A stretch of 64,000 nucleotides of DNA, from contig CAYYIV010000008.1 in NCBI GenBank assembly GCA_964472095.1, positions 84,585 to 148,584 of the forward strand, in the 5' to 3' direction. The notes beneath the pieces are model-generated. The model did not search any database, was not told the origin of the DNA, and saw nothing but the letters and a program-made list of their open reading frames with translations. The translations under genes and the position numbers were made by a program. Each line of letters opens with the position of its first letter. Position 1 is the stretch's first letter. Of this stretch, positions 36,935 through 45,739 are shown one piece after another. This DNA is from Pelagibius sp964472095 (lineage in GTDB: Bacteria > Pseudomonadota > Alphaproteobacteria > Kiloniellales > Kiloniellaceae).

Positions 36935-37437
36935 GCGCTGCCGACACACTCGAGCGCGACGCCTTCGTCGTCCGCTTCGGCGGCGTCTTCGAGCATTCGC
37001 CCTGGATCGCCGCCGCGGCCTTCGATGCCGGCTTGCCGGTGGGACCGATGACGGCGGAAGGACTGCACCACTGCATGGTGGCGGCCCTGCGCGCCGGCAG
37101 CGAAGCGCAGAAGCGCGCCCTCATCGTGGCCCACCCGGACCTCGCCGGACGTCTCGCAGCGGCCGGCCGGCTGACACGGGACTCGAAGAAGGAGCAGGCC
37201 GCGGCCGGGCTCGACCTGCTGAGCGATGCCGAGCGCGCCCGCTTCACCGCGCTGAACGAGCGTTACAAGGCGCGGTTCGGCCTGCCCTTCATCATGGCGG
37301 TGAAGGGCCGCAGCAAGGACGAGATCCTGGCCGCCTTCGAGCACCGCCTCGCAAACGACAAGGACCAGGAATTCGCCACCGCGCTGGCCGAGATCGAACG
37401 TATTGCCCTCTTGCGTCTGAAGGAGATGCTGCCATGA
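36931..37437 (+). CDS. uraD: OHCU decarboxylase
   Basis: The protein is 168 aa from a TTG at 36931 that overlaps the puuE stop (TTGA), so translation is coupled. It decarboxylates 2-oxo-4-hydroxy-4-carboxy-5-ureidoimidazoline to S-allantoin. Catalytic His lies in HPDLAGRLA (near residue 70), with SKKEQAAAGLD and FGLPFIMAVKGRSK (the conserved C-terminal loop) also present. No upstream ATG fits better. It is followed by allC with an ATGA overlap. Confidence 0.95.
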   Translation: MSAADTLERDAFVVRFGGVFEHSPWIAAAAFDAGLPVGPMTAEGLHHCMVAALRAGSEAQKRALIVAHPDLAGRLAAAGRLTRDSKKEQAAAGLDLLSDAERARFTALNERYKARFGLPFIMAVKGRSKDEILAAFEHRLANDKDQEFATALAEIERIALLRLKEMLP

Positions 37438-38687
37438 CCCTCGCCACGGAATCCCTGGCCGGTGCCGGCGCCTGGATCAAGGCCATGGTCGACGGCTGGG
37501 CCAGCTACAGCGAGGACGAGGAGAAGCTGACCCGCGTCTTCCTCAGTCCGCAGCACAAGGCCTGCGCGCTGGCGGTGAAGTCGGCCATGCGCGCGGCCGG
37601 CATGACGGCGCGCATCGACGCCATCGGCAACGTAGTCGGCCGTTACGAAGCGGCCGAGCCAGGGGCCAGGACGCTGATTACCGGCTCGCACATCGACACC
37701 GTTCGCGATGCCGGTGCCTACGACGGCAACCTCGGCGTGGCGCTGCCCATCGCCTGCATCGCCGAGCTCGATTCGCGCGACCTGCGGCTGCCCTACGCCA
37801 TCGAGGTCATCGCCTTCGGCGACGAGGAGGGCGTGCGCTTCCCGACCACGCTTTCCGGCTCGCGCACCATCGCCGGCACCATCGACCTCTCCGTGCTCTC
37901 GGTCACCGACGCCGAGGGGACCAGCCTGAAGGACGCCCTCGTCCACTTCGGCTGCGATCCGGCGGCCATCGCCCCCGAGGCGCGCCGCAAGGAAGACGTG
38001 CTGGCTTTCGTCGAAGTGCACATCGAGCAGGGCCCGGTGCTGGAGGCGGAAGGGCTGCCGGTCGGCACGGTCACCGCCATCAACGGCGCCAGCCGCTTCT
38101 CCATCACCCTGGAAGGCATGGCCGGCCATGCCGGGACCGTGCCGATGCACCTGCGCCGCGACGCCCTGGCCGGTGCGGCCGAAATGATCGCCGCCATCGA
38201 GCAGCGCGCCGCCGCCGAGGAAGGCCTCGTCGCCACCGTCGGGCGCCTCGCCGTGGCGCCGGGCGCCATCAACGTGATCCCCGGCAAGGTCACCTTCAGC
38301 CTCGACATCCGCGCGCCGGAGAATGCGCAGCGCAACGCCGCCGTCGCCGCCCTGAAGGAGAAGCTCGCCGCCGTCGCCAAGCGCCGCGGCCTCGCCCTCG
38401 ATATCGAACTGCTCTATGAAGAGGGCGCGGTCGCCTGCGATCCCGGCCTGATGGACGAGCTCGACCGCGCCATCGAGCGCCAGGGCTTCCGCGCCCTTCG
38501 GCTGCCGAGCGGCGCCGGCCATGACGCCATGGCGCTCTCCGCCCTCTGCCCCATCGCCATGCTCTTCGTGCGCTGCGGCGGCGGCATCAGCCACAATCCG
38601 CTGGAGAGCATCACCGCCGAGGACGCCGAGGCCGCGGCGCGGGTGTTCCTCGACTTCCTCGAAAATGTCGACCCGAAGCTCCGCTGA
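37434..38687 (+). CDS. allC: Allantoate amidohydrolase (M20 family)
   Basis: The protein is 417 aa, coupled to uraD by ATGA. It is an M20/M28-type binuclear metal hydrolase of the allantoate amidohydrolase / N-carbamoyl-L-amino-acid hydrolase group. Metal ligands: TGSHIDTVRDAGAYDGNLGV (His, Asp), GDEEGVRFP (Glu pair), HIEQGPVLE (His) and SHNPLE near the end. It should convert allantoate to ureidoglycine, CO2 and ammonia. Context in the ureide operon supports allantoate over N-carbamoyl amino acids, but the two activities are hard to separate by sequence. Confidence 0.88.
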   Translation: MTLATESLAGAGAWIKAMVDGWASYSEDEEKLTRVFLSPQHKACALAVKSAMRAAGMTARIDAIGNVVGRYEAAEPGARTLITGSHIDTVRDAGAYDGNLGVALPIACIAELDSRDLRLPYAIEVIAFGDEEGVRFPTTLSGSRTIAGTIDLSVLSVTDAEGTSLKDALVHFGCDPAAIAPEARRKEDVLAFVEVHIEQGPVLEAEGLPVGTVTAINGASRFSITLEGMAGHAGTVPMHLRRDALAGAAEMIAAIEQRAAAEEGLVATVGRLAVAPGAINVIPGKVTFSLDIRAPENAQRNAAVAALKEKLAAVAKRRGLALDIELLYEEGAVACDPGLMDELDRAIERQGFRALRLPSGAGHDAMALSALCPIAMLFVRCGGGISHNPLESITAEDAEAAARVFLDFLENVDPKLR

Positions 38688-38713
38688 ACCAGCGCTGGAA
38701 GAGACAAGGAACG

Positions 38714-39967
38714 ATGCCTGATTTCGAAGCCACTATCCGCGACACCCTGGAGGCCGCGCGCGAGGCCGAGACCCGCTTCCTGGCGGAACTGGTAAAGATG
38801 CCCTCAGACAACCCGCCGGGCGACTGCCAGGCCCATGCTGAGCGCGCCGCCGCGCTGCTGGAGGGCCTCGACTTCACGGTCGAGCGCCATCCGGTGCCGG
38901 CGGAGACGGTAAAGGCCGCCGGCATGATCGCCGCCACCAACCTGGTAGTGCGCAAGAAATTCGGGGCGCCGGAAGACAAGGGCCCGACCATCGCCCTCAA
39001 TGCCCACGGCGACGTGGTGCCGCCCGGTGAGGGCTGGACGAAGAATCCCTACGGCGCCGAGATCGTCGACGGTTGGATGTACGGGCGTGGCGTCGCCGTC
39101 TCCAAGTCCGACTTCGCCACCTACAGCTTCGCGCTCCTGGCGCTCGACGCCGCCGCGAAGGCCGGGGCGAAGCTGAAGGGCACGATCGAGCTGCATTTCA
39201 CCTACGACGAGGAGGCCGGCGGCGAGATCGGCCCCCGCTGGCTGCTCGACCAGGGCCTCTCCAAGCCCGACCTCTCGATTGGCGCCGGCTTCTCCTACAA
39301 CGTGGTCACCGCCCACAACGGCTGCCTGCACCTGGAGGTGACGGTGACTGGCAAGTCGGCCCACGCCGCCATGCCCTTCACCGGCCACGATGCCCTGGAA
39401 GCCGCGACCGCGGTGCTGACCGCGCTCTACGACTGGCGCAAGCGCCTGACCGACAAGGTCTCCGGCATCGAAGGCATCGGCAGCCCGCAGTGCACCGTCG
39501 GCCTCATCGACGGCGGCATCAACACCAACGTGGTGCCCGACAGGGTCACCTTCCGCCTCGACCGCCGCATGATCCCGGAGGAGAATCCCGAGGCGGTGGA
39601 AAAGGAACTGCGCGACCTCATCGAGGGTGCCGCGCGCAACTACGCCGGCATCGGCGTGAGGATCCGCCGCATCCTGCTGGCCGCCCCGCTGACGCCGCTC
39701 GACGGCGGCCAGCGCCTGGTCGACCGCCTCTCGCTGCGCGCCAGCGAGATCATGGGCGAGCCCGTCGGCCCCAAGGGCGTGCCGCTCTACACCGACGCGC
39801 GCCACTACACGGCGGCAGGCATCCCGACCGTGCTCTATGGCGCCGGCCCGCACACCATCGAGGAAGCCAACGCCCACCGCGCCGACGAGCGCCTGCCGCT
39901 CGACGATCTCTACAAGGCGACGGAGGTGGTGGCTCTCACGCTCTACGACCTGCTGAGCGAAGCGTAA
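38714..39967 (+). CDS. ArgE/DapE-like M20 deacylase
   Basis: The protein is 417 aa. The M20 metallopeptidase signature NAHGDVVPPGEGW, the metal/catalytic Glu pair in YDEEAGGEIGPRWLL, and the dimerisation-domain motif GKSAHAAMPFTGHDA are clear, with LYTDARHYTAAGIPTVLYGAGP carrying the final ligands. Such enzymes remove acyl or carbamoyl groups from amino-acid nitrogens. Placed 26 bp after allC, it may act on a late ureide intermediate. The substrate is inferred only from position. Confidence 0.85.
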   Translation: MPDFEATIRDTLEAAREAETRFLAELVKMPSDNPPGDCQAHAERAAALLEGLDFTVERHPVPAETVKAAGMIAATNLVVRKKFGAPEDKGPTIALNAHGDVVPPGEGWTKNPYGAEIVDGWMYGRGVAVSKSDFATYSFALLALDAAAKAGAKLKGTIELHFTYDEEAGGEIGPRWLLDQGLSKPDLSIGAGFSYNVVTAHNGCLHLEVTVTGKSAHAAMPFTGHDALEAATAVLTALYDWRKRLTDKVSGIEGIGSPQCTVGLIDGGINTNVVPDRVTFRLDRRMIPEENPEAVEKELRDLIEGAARNYAGIGVRIRRILLAAPLTPLDGGQRLVDRLSLRASEIMGEPVGPKGVPLYTDARHYTAAGIPTVLYGAGPHTIEEANAHRADERLPLDDLYKATEVVALTLYDLLSEA

Positions 39968-39977
39968 GGCGCCCGGC

Positions 39978-41102
39978 ATGAGGATAGAGCGCATCTCGGT
40001 ATATGCCCTGGAGCTGCCGTTCCGGGAAGGTGCCTATCGCTGCCGCAACCGCACGGAGCACGGCTTTTCCTCGACCCTGGTGGAGATCGAGACCGATGCC
40101 GGCCTCACCGGCTGGGGCGAGGTGGCGCCGCTCGGCGCCTTCTACTCGGAGGCCTTCGCCGGCGGCGTGCGCGCGGGGCTGCAGGTCCTGGCCCCCGAAC
40201 TGCTGGGCGCCGATCCGCGCGAGGTCGTGAAGCTCAACCGCCTGATGGATGCGGCCATGGCCGGCCAGCAGGACGTGAAGACGCCGCTCGACATGGCGCT
40301 CTGGGACCTCGCCGGGCAGGCCGCCGGCCTGCCACTTGCCGAATGCCTCGGCGGGCGCTGCGGCAGCGACGTCGCGCTCTACCGCTCGCTCTCGCAGGGC
40401 GAGCCGGCCGCCATGCTGGAGAGCGCCCGGCGCTACCTCACCGACGGCTATCGCCGCCTGCAGGTGAAGGTCGGCGGCGACCCGCTTGAAGATGCCGCGC
40501 TGCTGGCGGCCGTCGCCGCGGAGGTCGGCCCCGAGGTCACGCTGTTCTGCGACGCCAACGGTGCCTGGACCAGCTTCGACGCCCTGCGCTTCGTTGCGGC
40601 GACGCGAGAGTTCGACTACGTGCTGGAGCAGCCCTGCGCCGGCTACGAGGCCAACCTCGCCGTGCGGCGGGCCTGCGGCAAGCCCTTCGTGCTGGACGAG
40701 TTGGTGGACAGCCTGGAGGCCCTGCTGCGCATCCGCGCTGACGGGGCGGCCGACGGCGTCACCCTCAAGATCGCCCGCTTCGGCGGCATCACGAGGACAC
40801 GGCAGATCCGCGACCTTGCGGTCGACTTCGGCCTGATGGTGACGGTGGAGGACATCGGCGGCGCCGAGATCGACACCGCCGCCATCGCGCATCTCTGCCT
40901 CTCCACCCCGGAAGAGCTGCGCATGCACAGCGTCGACTTCCACAACTGGGTGACGGTCTCCAACGCCGAGGGCCTGCCACCGATTGCCGGGGGCCGCATG
41001 CAGGCGCCCCGCACGCCTGGCCTCGGCGTGCAACCGCGCAAGGAGGCCTTCGGCGCGCCCCTCCTCCAGTTCGCGGCGCGACGCCGGACGTCGCAAGGAT
41101 GA
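39978..41102 (+). CDS. Enolase-superfamily enzyme (mandelate racemase/muconate-lactonising type)
   Basis: The protein is 374 aa. The N-terminal capping domain comes first, then a (beta/alpha)7-beta barrel. Metal ligands are in CDANGAW (Asp), LEQPC (Glu) and VLDELV (Asp), and a catalytic Lys in LKIARFGGITR. The second-strand position usually KxK reads LQVKVGG, so one lysine of the pair is replaced by Gln, as in some dehydratases such as cis-3-hydroxy-L-proline dehydratases. It lies in the ureide operon, 10 bp after the M20 gene. It may be a racemase/dehydratase for a related nitrogen compound; the specific substrate is unknown. Confidence 0.82.
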   Translation: MRIERISVYALELPFREGAYRCRNRTEHGFSSTLVEIETDAGLTGWGEVAPLGAFYSEAFAGGVRAGLQVLAPELLGADPREVVKLNRLMDAAMAGQQDVKTPLDMALWDLAGQAAGLPLAECLGGRCGSDVALYRSLSQGEPAAMLESARRYLTDGYRRLQVKVGGDPLEDAALLAAVAAEVGPEVTLFCDANGAWTSFDALRFVAATREFDYVLEQPCAGYEANLAVRRACGKPFVLDELVDSLEALLRIRADGAADGVTLKIARFGGITRTRQIRDLAVDFGLMVTVEDIGGAEIDTAAIAHLCLSTPEELRMHSVDFHNWVTVSNAEGLPPIAGGRMQAPRTPGLGVQPRKEAFGAPLLQFAARRRTSQG

Positions 41103-41872
41103 CTCCGGACGGCCTGAGCGACGACCGCCTCTACGACGACCCCGAACTGGTCCAGTTCTACGACCTGGACAACGAAAAGGGGCCAGACGACGACCTGTGC
41201 ATCCGGATGGCGGCCGAGGCGCGCAGCGTGCTGGACCTGGGCTGCGGCACCGGGCGCCTCACTGTGGGACTGGCGGGCAATGGCCGCGCTGTGACGGGCG
41301 CCGACCCGGCCGCTGCCATGCTGGACATGGCGCGGCGGCGCGAAGGTGGCGGCAAGGTGGAGTGGGTCGAGGCCGACGCGCGGAGCCTGAGGCTCAACCG
41401 CCGCTTCGACCTCATCGTGCTGACGGGCCACGCCTTCCAGGTCTTCCTGACGCCGGCGGACCAGGCGGCGGTGCTCGCCACCATCGCGCAGCATCTCACC
41501 CCGCGCGGCCGCTTCATCTTCGACAGTCGCAGCCCGGCGGCGGAGGAGTGGCGGGAGTGGGTACCGGGCGTCTCCGACTGGGAGCTGACCCACCCGAGGC
41601 TCGGCCGGGTCGAGGCCTGGAACGACGCGAGCCACGACCCGGCGAGCGGCATCGTCACCTACGAGACCCACTACCGCATCCTCGCCGACGGCCGGCACTT
41701 GGTCGCCCGCTCGCAGATCAAATTCACGCCGAAGGAAGAGTTGGAGGAACTGATCGCCGAGGCCGGGCTTCACGTCTCTCAGTGGTACGGCGACTGGCAG
41801 GAGGCGCCTTGGACACCGACCTCGAAAGAGATCATCCCCCTCGGCGGATTGACGCAGTTGGCGGCGGCCTGA
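41099..41872 (+). CDS. Class I SAM-dependent methyltransferase
   Basis: The protein is 257 aa, ATGA-coupled to the preceding gene. Motif I VLDLGCGTGRLTVGLA, motif II VTGADPAAAMLDMARRR and post-motif FDLIVLTGHAFQVFL define a Rossmann-like methyltransferase with a C-terminal beta-rich cap. It is the last gene of the plus-strand ureide operon. The substrate is unknown. A low-G+C gene begins 51 bp later. Confidence 0.88.
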   Translation: MTPDGLSDDRLYDDPELVQFYDLDNEKGPDDDLCIRMAAEARSVLDLGCGTGRLTVGLAGNGRAVTGADPAAAMLDMARRREGGGKVEWVEADARSLRLNRRFDLIVLTGHAFQVFLTPADQAAVLATIAQHLTPRGRFIFDSRSPAAEEWREWVPGVSDWELTHPRLGRVEAWNDASHDPASGIVTYETHYRILADGRHLVARSQIKFTPKEELEELIAEAGLHVSQWYGDWQEAPWTPTSKEIIPLGGLTQLAAA

Positions 41873-41923
41873 TGGGGCTGCTTTTGAGATACTGATACCG
41901 TCGGGGAATGTTAGTATTCCGCG

Positions 41924-42826
41924 ATGGCGAAAGTAGTACTGATCACGAAGGTCAACCCGACCTATGACGACCTGCCCGAGGAGCGATATCACTTCCCCCG
42001 GACATACATGAATGCCATTCAACAAGCTGTTGGTGATTGGGCGATCTACTATGAGCCTCGGAGGACAAGCACAGAGCTGAGTAGTCGGGGGGGCCGGATG
42101 GCATACTTCGCTACGGCGCGCATCACGCACGTTGCGCCCGATCCTTCGACGCCAGATCACTTTTATGCATACGTCGCTGACTTCCTTGAATTTGAACGCT
42201 ACGTTCCTTTCCGCGAGGAAGCGCACTACTACGAGTCAGCGCTGCGGCGGCCAGATGGGGGCACTAGCAAGGGTATGTTCGGTCGTGCGGTTCGTCCGAT
42301 ACCTGATCAGGAATACGACCTGATCTTAAAGGCCGGTTTCGCTAGCTTGCTTCCTTTTTCAAACGGGGCTCCGACTGGAGAGATAGCGTCAGGTCTGGAG
42401 GAGGAGTCGAGTATATTTGAGCGGCCGATTATCGAGCGAGTCGTTGCTCGCCCGTTTCGGGATGCCGCCTTTTCTCGACTCATCAAGTCCGCCTATGGAG
42501 ATGCCTGCGCAATCACCGGCCTTAAGATCATCAATGGCGGTGGCCGATCAGAAGTCCAGGCTGCACATATACGTCCGGTCGCTTCCAAGGGTCCTGATTC
42601 CGTTCGCAACGGCTTGGCACTCAGCGGAACCATCCACTGGATGTTCGATCGGGGCCTGATCTCGATTGATGACGACTACTCGATTTTGACTGCTCAGGGT
42701 CGGGTTCCCGACACCTTGGATCGTCTCATCCGCCCGGAGCGGTGCATAGCAACGCCATCACGAACGGAGTTCCGCCCTCATCCTCAATTCCTAAAGTTTC
42801 ATCGTGATCACGTCTTCAAAGGTTAG
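41924..42826 (+). CDS. HNH endonuclease family protein, probably acquired
   Basis: The protein is 300 aa. The C-terminal ~100 residues are an HNH_2-type nuclease: AYGDACAITGLKIINGGGRSEVQAAHIRPV (first His), then GPDSVRNGLALSGTIHWMFDRGLISI (Asn and His). The N-terminal ~190 residues look like a beta-barrel nucleic-acid or modified-base reader (RMAYFATARITHVAPD...FYAYVADFLEFERYVPF), plausibly PUA/EVE-like. G+C is clearly lower and codon use differs from the flanking operons, and the gene sits alone between two metabolic transcription units. This points to horizontal transfer and a possible restriction role against modified DNA. Function is inferred. Confidence 0.8.
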   Translation: MAKVVLITKVNPTYDDLPEERYHFPRTYMNAIQQAVGDWAIYYEPRRTSTELSSRGGRMAYFATARITHVAPDPSTPDHFYAYVADFLEFERYVPFREEAHYYESALRRPDGGTSKGMFGRAVRPIPDQEYDLILKAGFASLLPFSNGAPTGEIASGLEEESSIFERPIIERVVARPFRDAAFSRLIKSAYGDACAITGLKIINGGGRSEVQAAHIRPVASKGPDSVRNGLALSGTIHWMFDRGLISIDDDYSILTAQGRVPDTLDRLIRPERCIATPSRTEFRPHPQFLKFHRDHVFKG

Positions 42827-42901
42827 ATAGCGTCACCGGTCTCTCGGCTAGGCATCTCCGCCTCACAACTTGGTTTACAAAGCGTCCCGGAGTCCCTCCC
42901 C

Positions 42902-44479
42902 ATGTCTTCCTTCTCCTCTTCCCAGGTCACCCGCAAGCCGGCGACCTCTTCCTCCCAAGGCATCGTCGCGGCGCAGCATCGGCGGGCGGCGGAGATTGGT
43001 GCCGAGGTACTGGCGGGCGGCGGCAACGCGGTGGACGCGGCGGTGGCCGTGTCCTTCGCCATCGGGGTGGTCGAGCCCTGGATGAGTGGGCCGGCGGGCG
43101 GCGGCGCGGCCATGCTGTGGCACGCCGAGGAAGGCCGCGCCGAGGCGCTGTTCTACGGCATGCGGGCGCCGGCGGGGCTCGACCCGGCCGACTTCCCACT
43201 GACCGGGCGGGACTCCAGCGGCGACCTCTTCCCCTGGAAGGAGGTTGTCGGCGACCGCAACGTGATGGGCGCCACCGCCGTCGCGGTACCGGGGCTGGTT
43301 GACGGCCTCGGCAAGGCGCACGCGCGCTACGGAACCCTGCCCTGGAAGGACCTGGTGATGCCGGCCGTCGCGCTGGCGAAGGAGGGCTTCCCGGTCGACT
43401 GGTACGTCGCCCTCCTGATCGCCGCCGCTTCGCGCAGCCTGACGCAGGACCCGGACGCGGCAGCGCGCTTCCTCGACGACGGCCGCTGGCCGAAGGTGGC
43501 GAACTGGACGGCGCTCTCCGACCTGCGCATCGACATGTCCGCCATGGCACCGACGCTGCAGGAGATCGCCGAGCAGGGCTTCCGCGCGCTCTACGACGGC
43601 GACCTCGCCGCCGCGCTGGCCAAGGACGTCGCGGCCAAGGGCGGCTCGCTGCTCCTCGCCGACCTGCAGGCCTACCAGGCCGAGTGGCAGGACCCGCTGA
43701 GCTTTACCTACCGCCGTGCGCGCTTCCACGTCACGCCGCGGCTCACCGCCGGGCCGACGGCCGCCGACGCCTTCGCGCAACTCGAAGCCGCCTTCACGCC
43801 GCGTGAGCGGCCGGACGGCAACGCCTTCGCCGCCTATGCAACGGCCCTGAAGGGCGCCTACGCCAGGCGCCTGAGCGGCGCCGGCGATCGCATTGCGGAG
43901 AATGAGCACCCGGCGGTGCCGGCCTCGACCACCCATTTCTCGGTGGTCGACAAGGCGGGCAACATGATCGCGGTGACCCAGACTCTGCTGTCCGCCTTCG
44001 GGTCGCGCGTGGTGTCGCCCGCGACCGGGCTGCTGCTGAACAACGGCATCATGTGGTTCGACCCGGAGCCGGGCAAACCCAACTCCCTGGCGCCCGGCAA
44101 GCGCTGCCTGATGAACGTCTGCCCTCTCATCGGAGAGTCGAATGGCCGAACCTTCGCCCTCGGCGCCTCGGGGGGACGCAAGATCATGCCGGCGGTGGCA
44201 CAGCTCGCCTCCTTCCTCGCCGACTTCGGAATGAGCCTGGAGGAGGCCTTCCACCAGCCGCGCATCGACGCCTCCGGCGGCGACACGGTGATCGCCGACG
44301 ACAGCCTGCCGCCGGCGACCCTGGCTGCCCTCGCCGGGGCGACAAAGGTAGTAACCACCCGGCGCACGCCCTACCCCTATGCTTTCGCCTGCCCCGCCGG
44401 AGTGCTGCGCGAGGGGCAGGAGAATACCGGCGCCACCGAGCCCTTGTCGCCCTGGGGCGACGCCGTCGCGGCTGTTTGA
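42902..44479 (+). CDS. Gamma-glutamyltransferase-family protein
   Basis: The protein is 525 aa. It is an Ntn-hydrolase with the autoprocessing threonine in PASTTHFSVVDKAGN (about residue 342); downstream LNNGIMWFDPEPGKPNSLAPGKRCLMN and ALGASGGRKIMPA match the family substrate pocket. There is no signal peptide, so unlike E. coli Ggt it is probably cytoplasmic. It may hydrolyse gamma-glutamyl amides or related compounds. It is about 75 bp after the HNH gene on the same strand; the G+C returns to host level here. Confidence 0.9.
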   Translation: MSSFSSSQVTRKPATSSSQGIVAAQHRRAAEIGAEVLAGGGNAVDAAVAVSFAIGVVEPWMSGPAGGGAAMLWHAEEGRAEALFYGMRAPAGLDPADFPLTGRDSSGDLFPWKEVVGDRNVMGATAVAVPGLVDGLGKAHARYGTLPWKDLVMPAVALAKEGFPVDWYVALLIAAASRSLTQDPDAAARFLDDGRWPKVANWTALSDLRIDMSAMAPTLQEIAEQGFRALYDGDLAAALAKDVAAKGGSLLLADLQAYQAEWQDPLSFTYRRARFHVTPRLTAGPTAADAFAQLEAAFTPRERPDGNAFAAYATALKGAYARRLSGAGDRIAENEHPAVPASTTHFSVVDKAGNMIAVTQTLLSAFGSRVVSPATGLLLNNGIMWFDPEPGKPNSLAPGKRCLMNVCPLIGESNGRTFALGASGGRKIMPAVAQLASFLADFGMSLEEAFHQPRIDASGGDTVIADDSLPPATLAALAGATKVVTTRRTPYPYAFACPAGVLREGQENTGATEPLSPWGDAVAAV

Positions 44480-44545
44480 TTCAGCGCAATGCACAGGCCG
44501 GCGGGCCGGCCGATGATGCTCCAAAAGCAAGGAAGAGGCTGCCCT

Positions 44546-44806
44546 ATGACAACATTCCTCTCAGGACTTGAAGTTCGCAGCAAGCTCATGGGTCGCATGA
44601 TGGCGCGCTGCGGGATCGATCCGGTGTCGCTGGCGCAGGACCGCCTGGGTCTCACCCTTGCCTCGGCCGCGCGCAGCTGCATGGCCTGCGGGCGGACGGA
44701 GACCTGCCGAAAGTGGGCCGAAGCGGCCGACGCTGACGGCAGGGTCTGCGAGCCGCCGGCCTTCTGCCCGAACGCCGAGCGATTCCGGCAGGTGTGGGCG
44801 CACTGA
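44546..44806 (+). CDS. DUF6455-type small cysteine-containing protein
   Basis: The protein is 86 aa from ATG 44546 (MTTFLSGLEVRSKLMGRMM). Features are MARCGIDPVSLAQDRLGLTLASAARSCMACGRTETCRKW and PPAFCPNAERF: four to five conserved cysteines, typical of the DUF6455 family of alphaproteobacteria, likely metal or heme-related. The function is unknown. It is convergent with the AAA ATPase gene. Confidence 0.7.
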   Translation: MTTFLSGLEVRSKLMGRMMARCGIDPVSLAQDRLGLTLASAARSCMACGRTETCRKWAEAADADGRVCEPPAFCPNAERFRQVWAH

Positions 44807-44821
44807 CCGCAGTCGGTAGCG

Positions 44822-45670
44822 TCAGTCGGCAGATTTCTTGTCGTCGCTTTCCGCCGCACATTCGGCGGCGATGAGATCGGAGAACGCGCGGCTTTCCCTT
44901 TCCAGCTCGCGGCGCACGGCGATTGCAGCGTCGGCGTAGCGCAGCACCGGGCTGCCGGACTCGAGCGCCGTCAGCGCCGCGTGACGCAGTGCGCCAACGA
45001 TGCTCCGCCCGGACAGCTCGTAGCGGGCCAGCGCCGCCGTGAAGGCGTCGGGATCGGCGGGCGCCGGCTCGCGCGGCAGGGCGCCCTGCCAGATGCGGCG
45101 GCGCTCCGCCTCCGCCGGCAGGGGAAATCGCACCACGACATCGAAGCGCGCGAGGGCGGCGCGGTCCAAGCTGCCGGCCAGATTGGTGGCGACCACGACC
45201 AGTCCGTCGAAGGACTCGAGGCGCTGCAGCAGGTAGCTGACTTCGAGGTTGGCGTAACGGTCGTGGGAGTCCTTCACCTCGCTGCGCTTGCCGAAGAGCG
45301 CGTCGGCCTCGTCGAAGAACAGGATCCAGTCGCGGTGCCGGGCAGTCTCGAAAAGCCTGGCGAGGTTCTTCTCGGTCTCGCCGATGTACTTGGATGCAAT
45401 GCCCGAGAGGTCGACACGGTAGACCTCCCTCCCCGAGACCTTGCCGAGCAAGCCAGCCGCCAGCGTCTTGCCGGTGCCCGGCGGCCCGTGGAACAGCACC
45501 CGCCGGCCCGCGGCCGATGCCGGGCGGTGGTCCAGCCAGCGCCGCACCTCCTCGATCTGCGCCTGCGTGCCGGGGTCGAGCACGAGGTCGCCCCAGCGCG
45601 CAGGCGTCGTCACGCGCCGCGCCATGTCTCCGAAGCTTTCCGCGGCGGAGTCTGGTCCAGGGTCGTTCAT
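44822..45670 (-). CDS. AAA-family ATPase
   Basis: The protein is 282 aa. Walker A FHGPPGTGKTLAA, Walker B WILFFDEADALFGKRSEVKDSHDRYAN and sensor 1 VVVATN are present, with arginine fingers in DRAALARFDVVVRFPLP. This short AAA type with the SEVKDSHDRYAN stretch is the one commonly encoded next to contractile injection systems and phage-tail-like clusters, where its job is unclear. No tail genes are nearby here, so it is an orphan. Cytoplasmic. Confidence 0.88.
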   Translation of the reverse strand: MNDPGPDSAAESFGDMARRVTTPARWGDLVLDPGTQAQIEEVRRWLDHRPASAAGRRVLFHGPPGTGKTLAAGLLGKVSGREVYRVDLSGIASKYIGETEKNLARLFETARHRDWILFFDEADALFGKRSEVKDSHDRYANLEVSYLLQRLESFDGLVVVATNLAGSLDRAALARFDVVVRFPLPAEAERRRIWQGALPREPAPADPDAFTAALARYELSGRSIVGALRHAALTALESGSPVLRYADAAIAVRRELERESRAFSDLIAAECAAESDDKKSAD

Positions 45671-45739
45671 GGGCGATCCGTCCTTGCCTGGTGCCGACTG
45701 CCTTCCAGGCTACAGGTCCCGACTGCTCTGCTGAACGAC

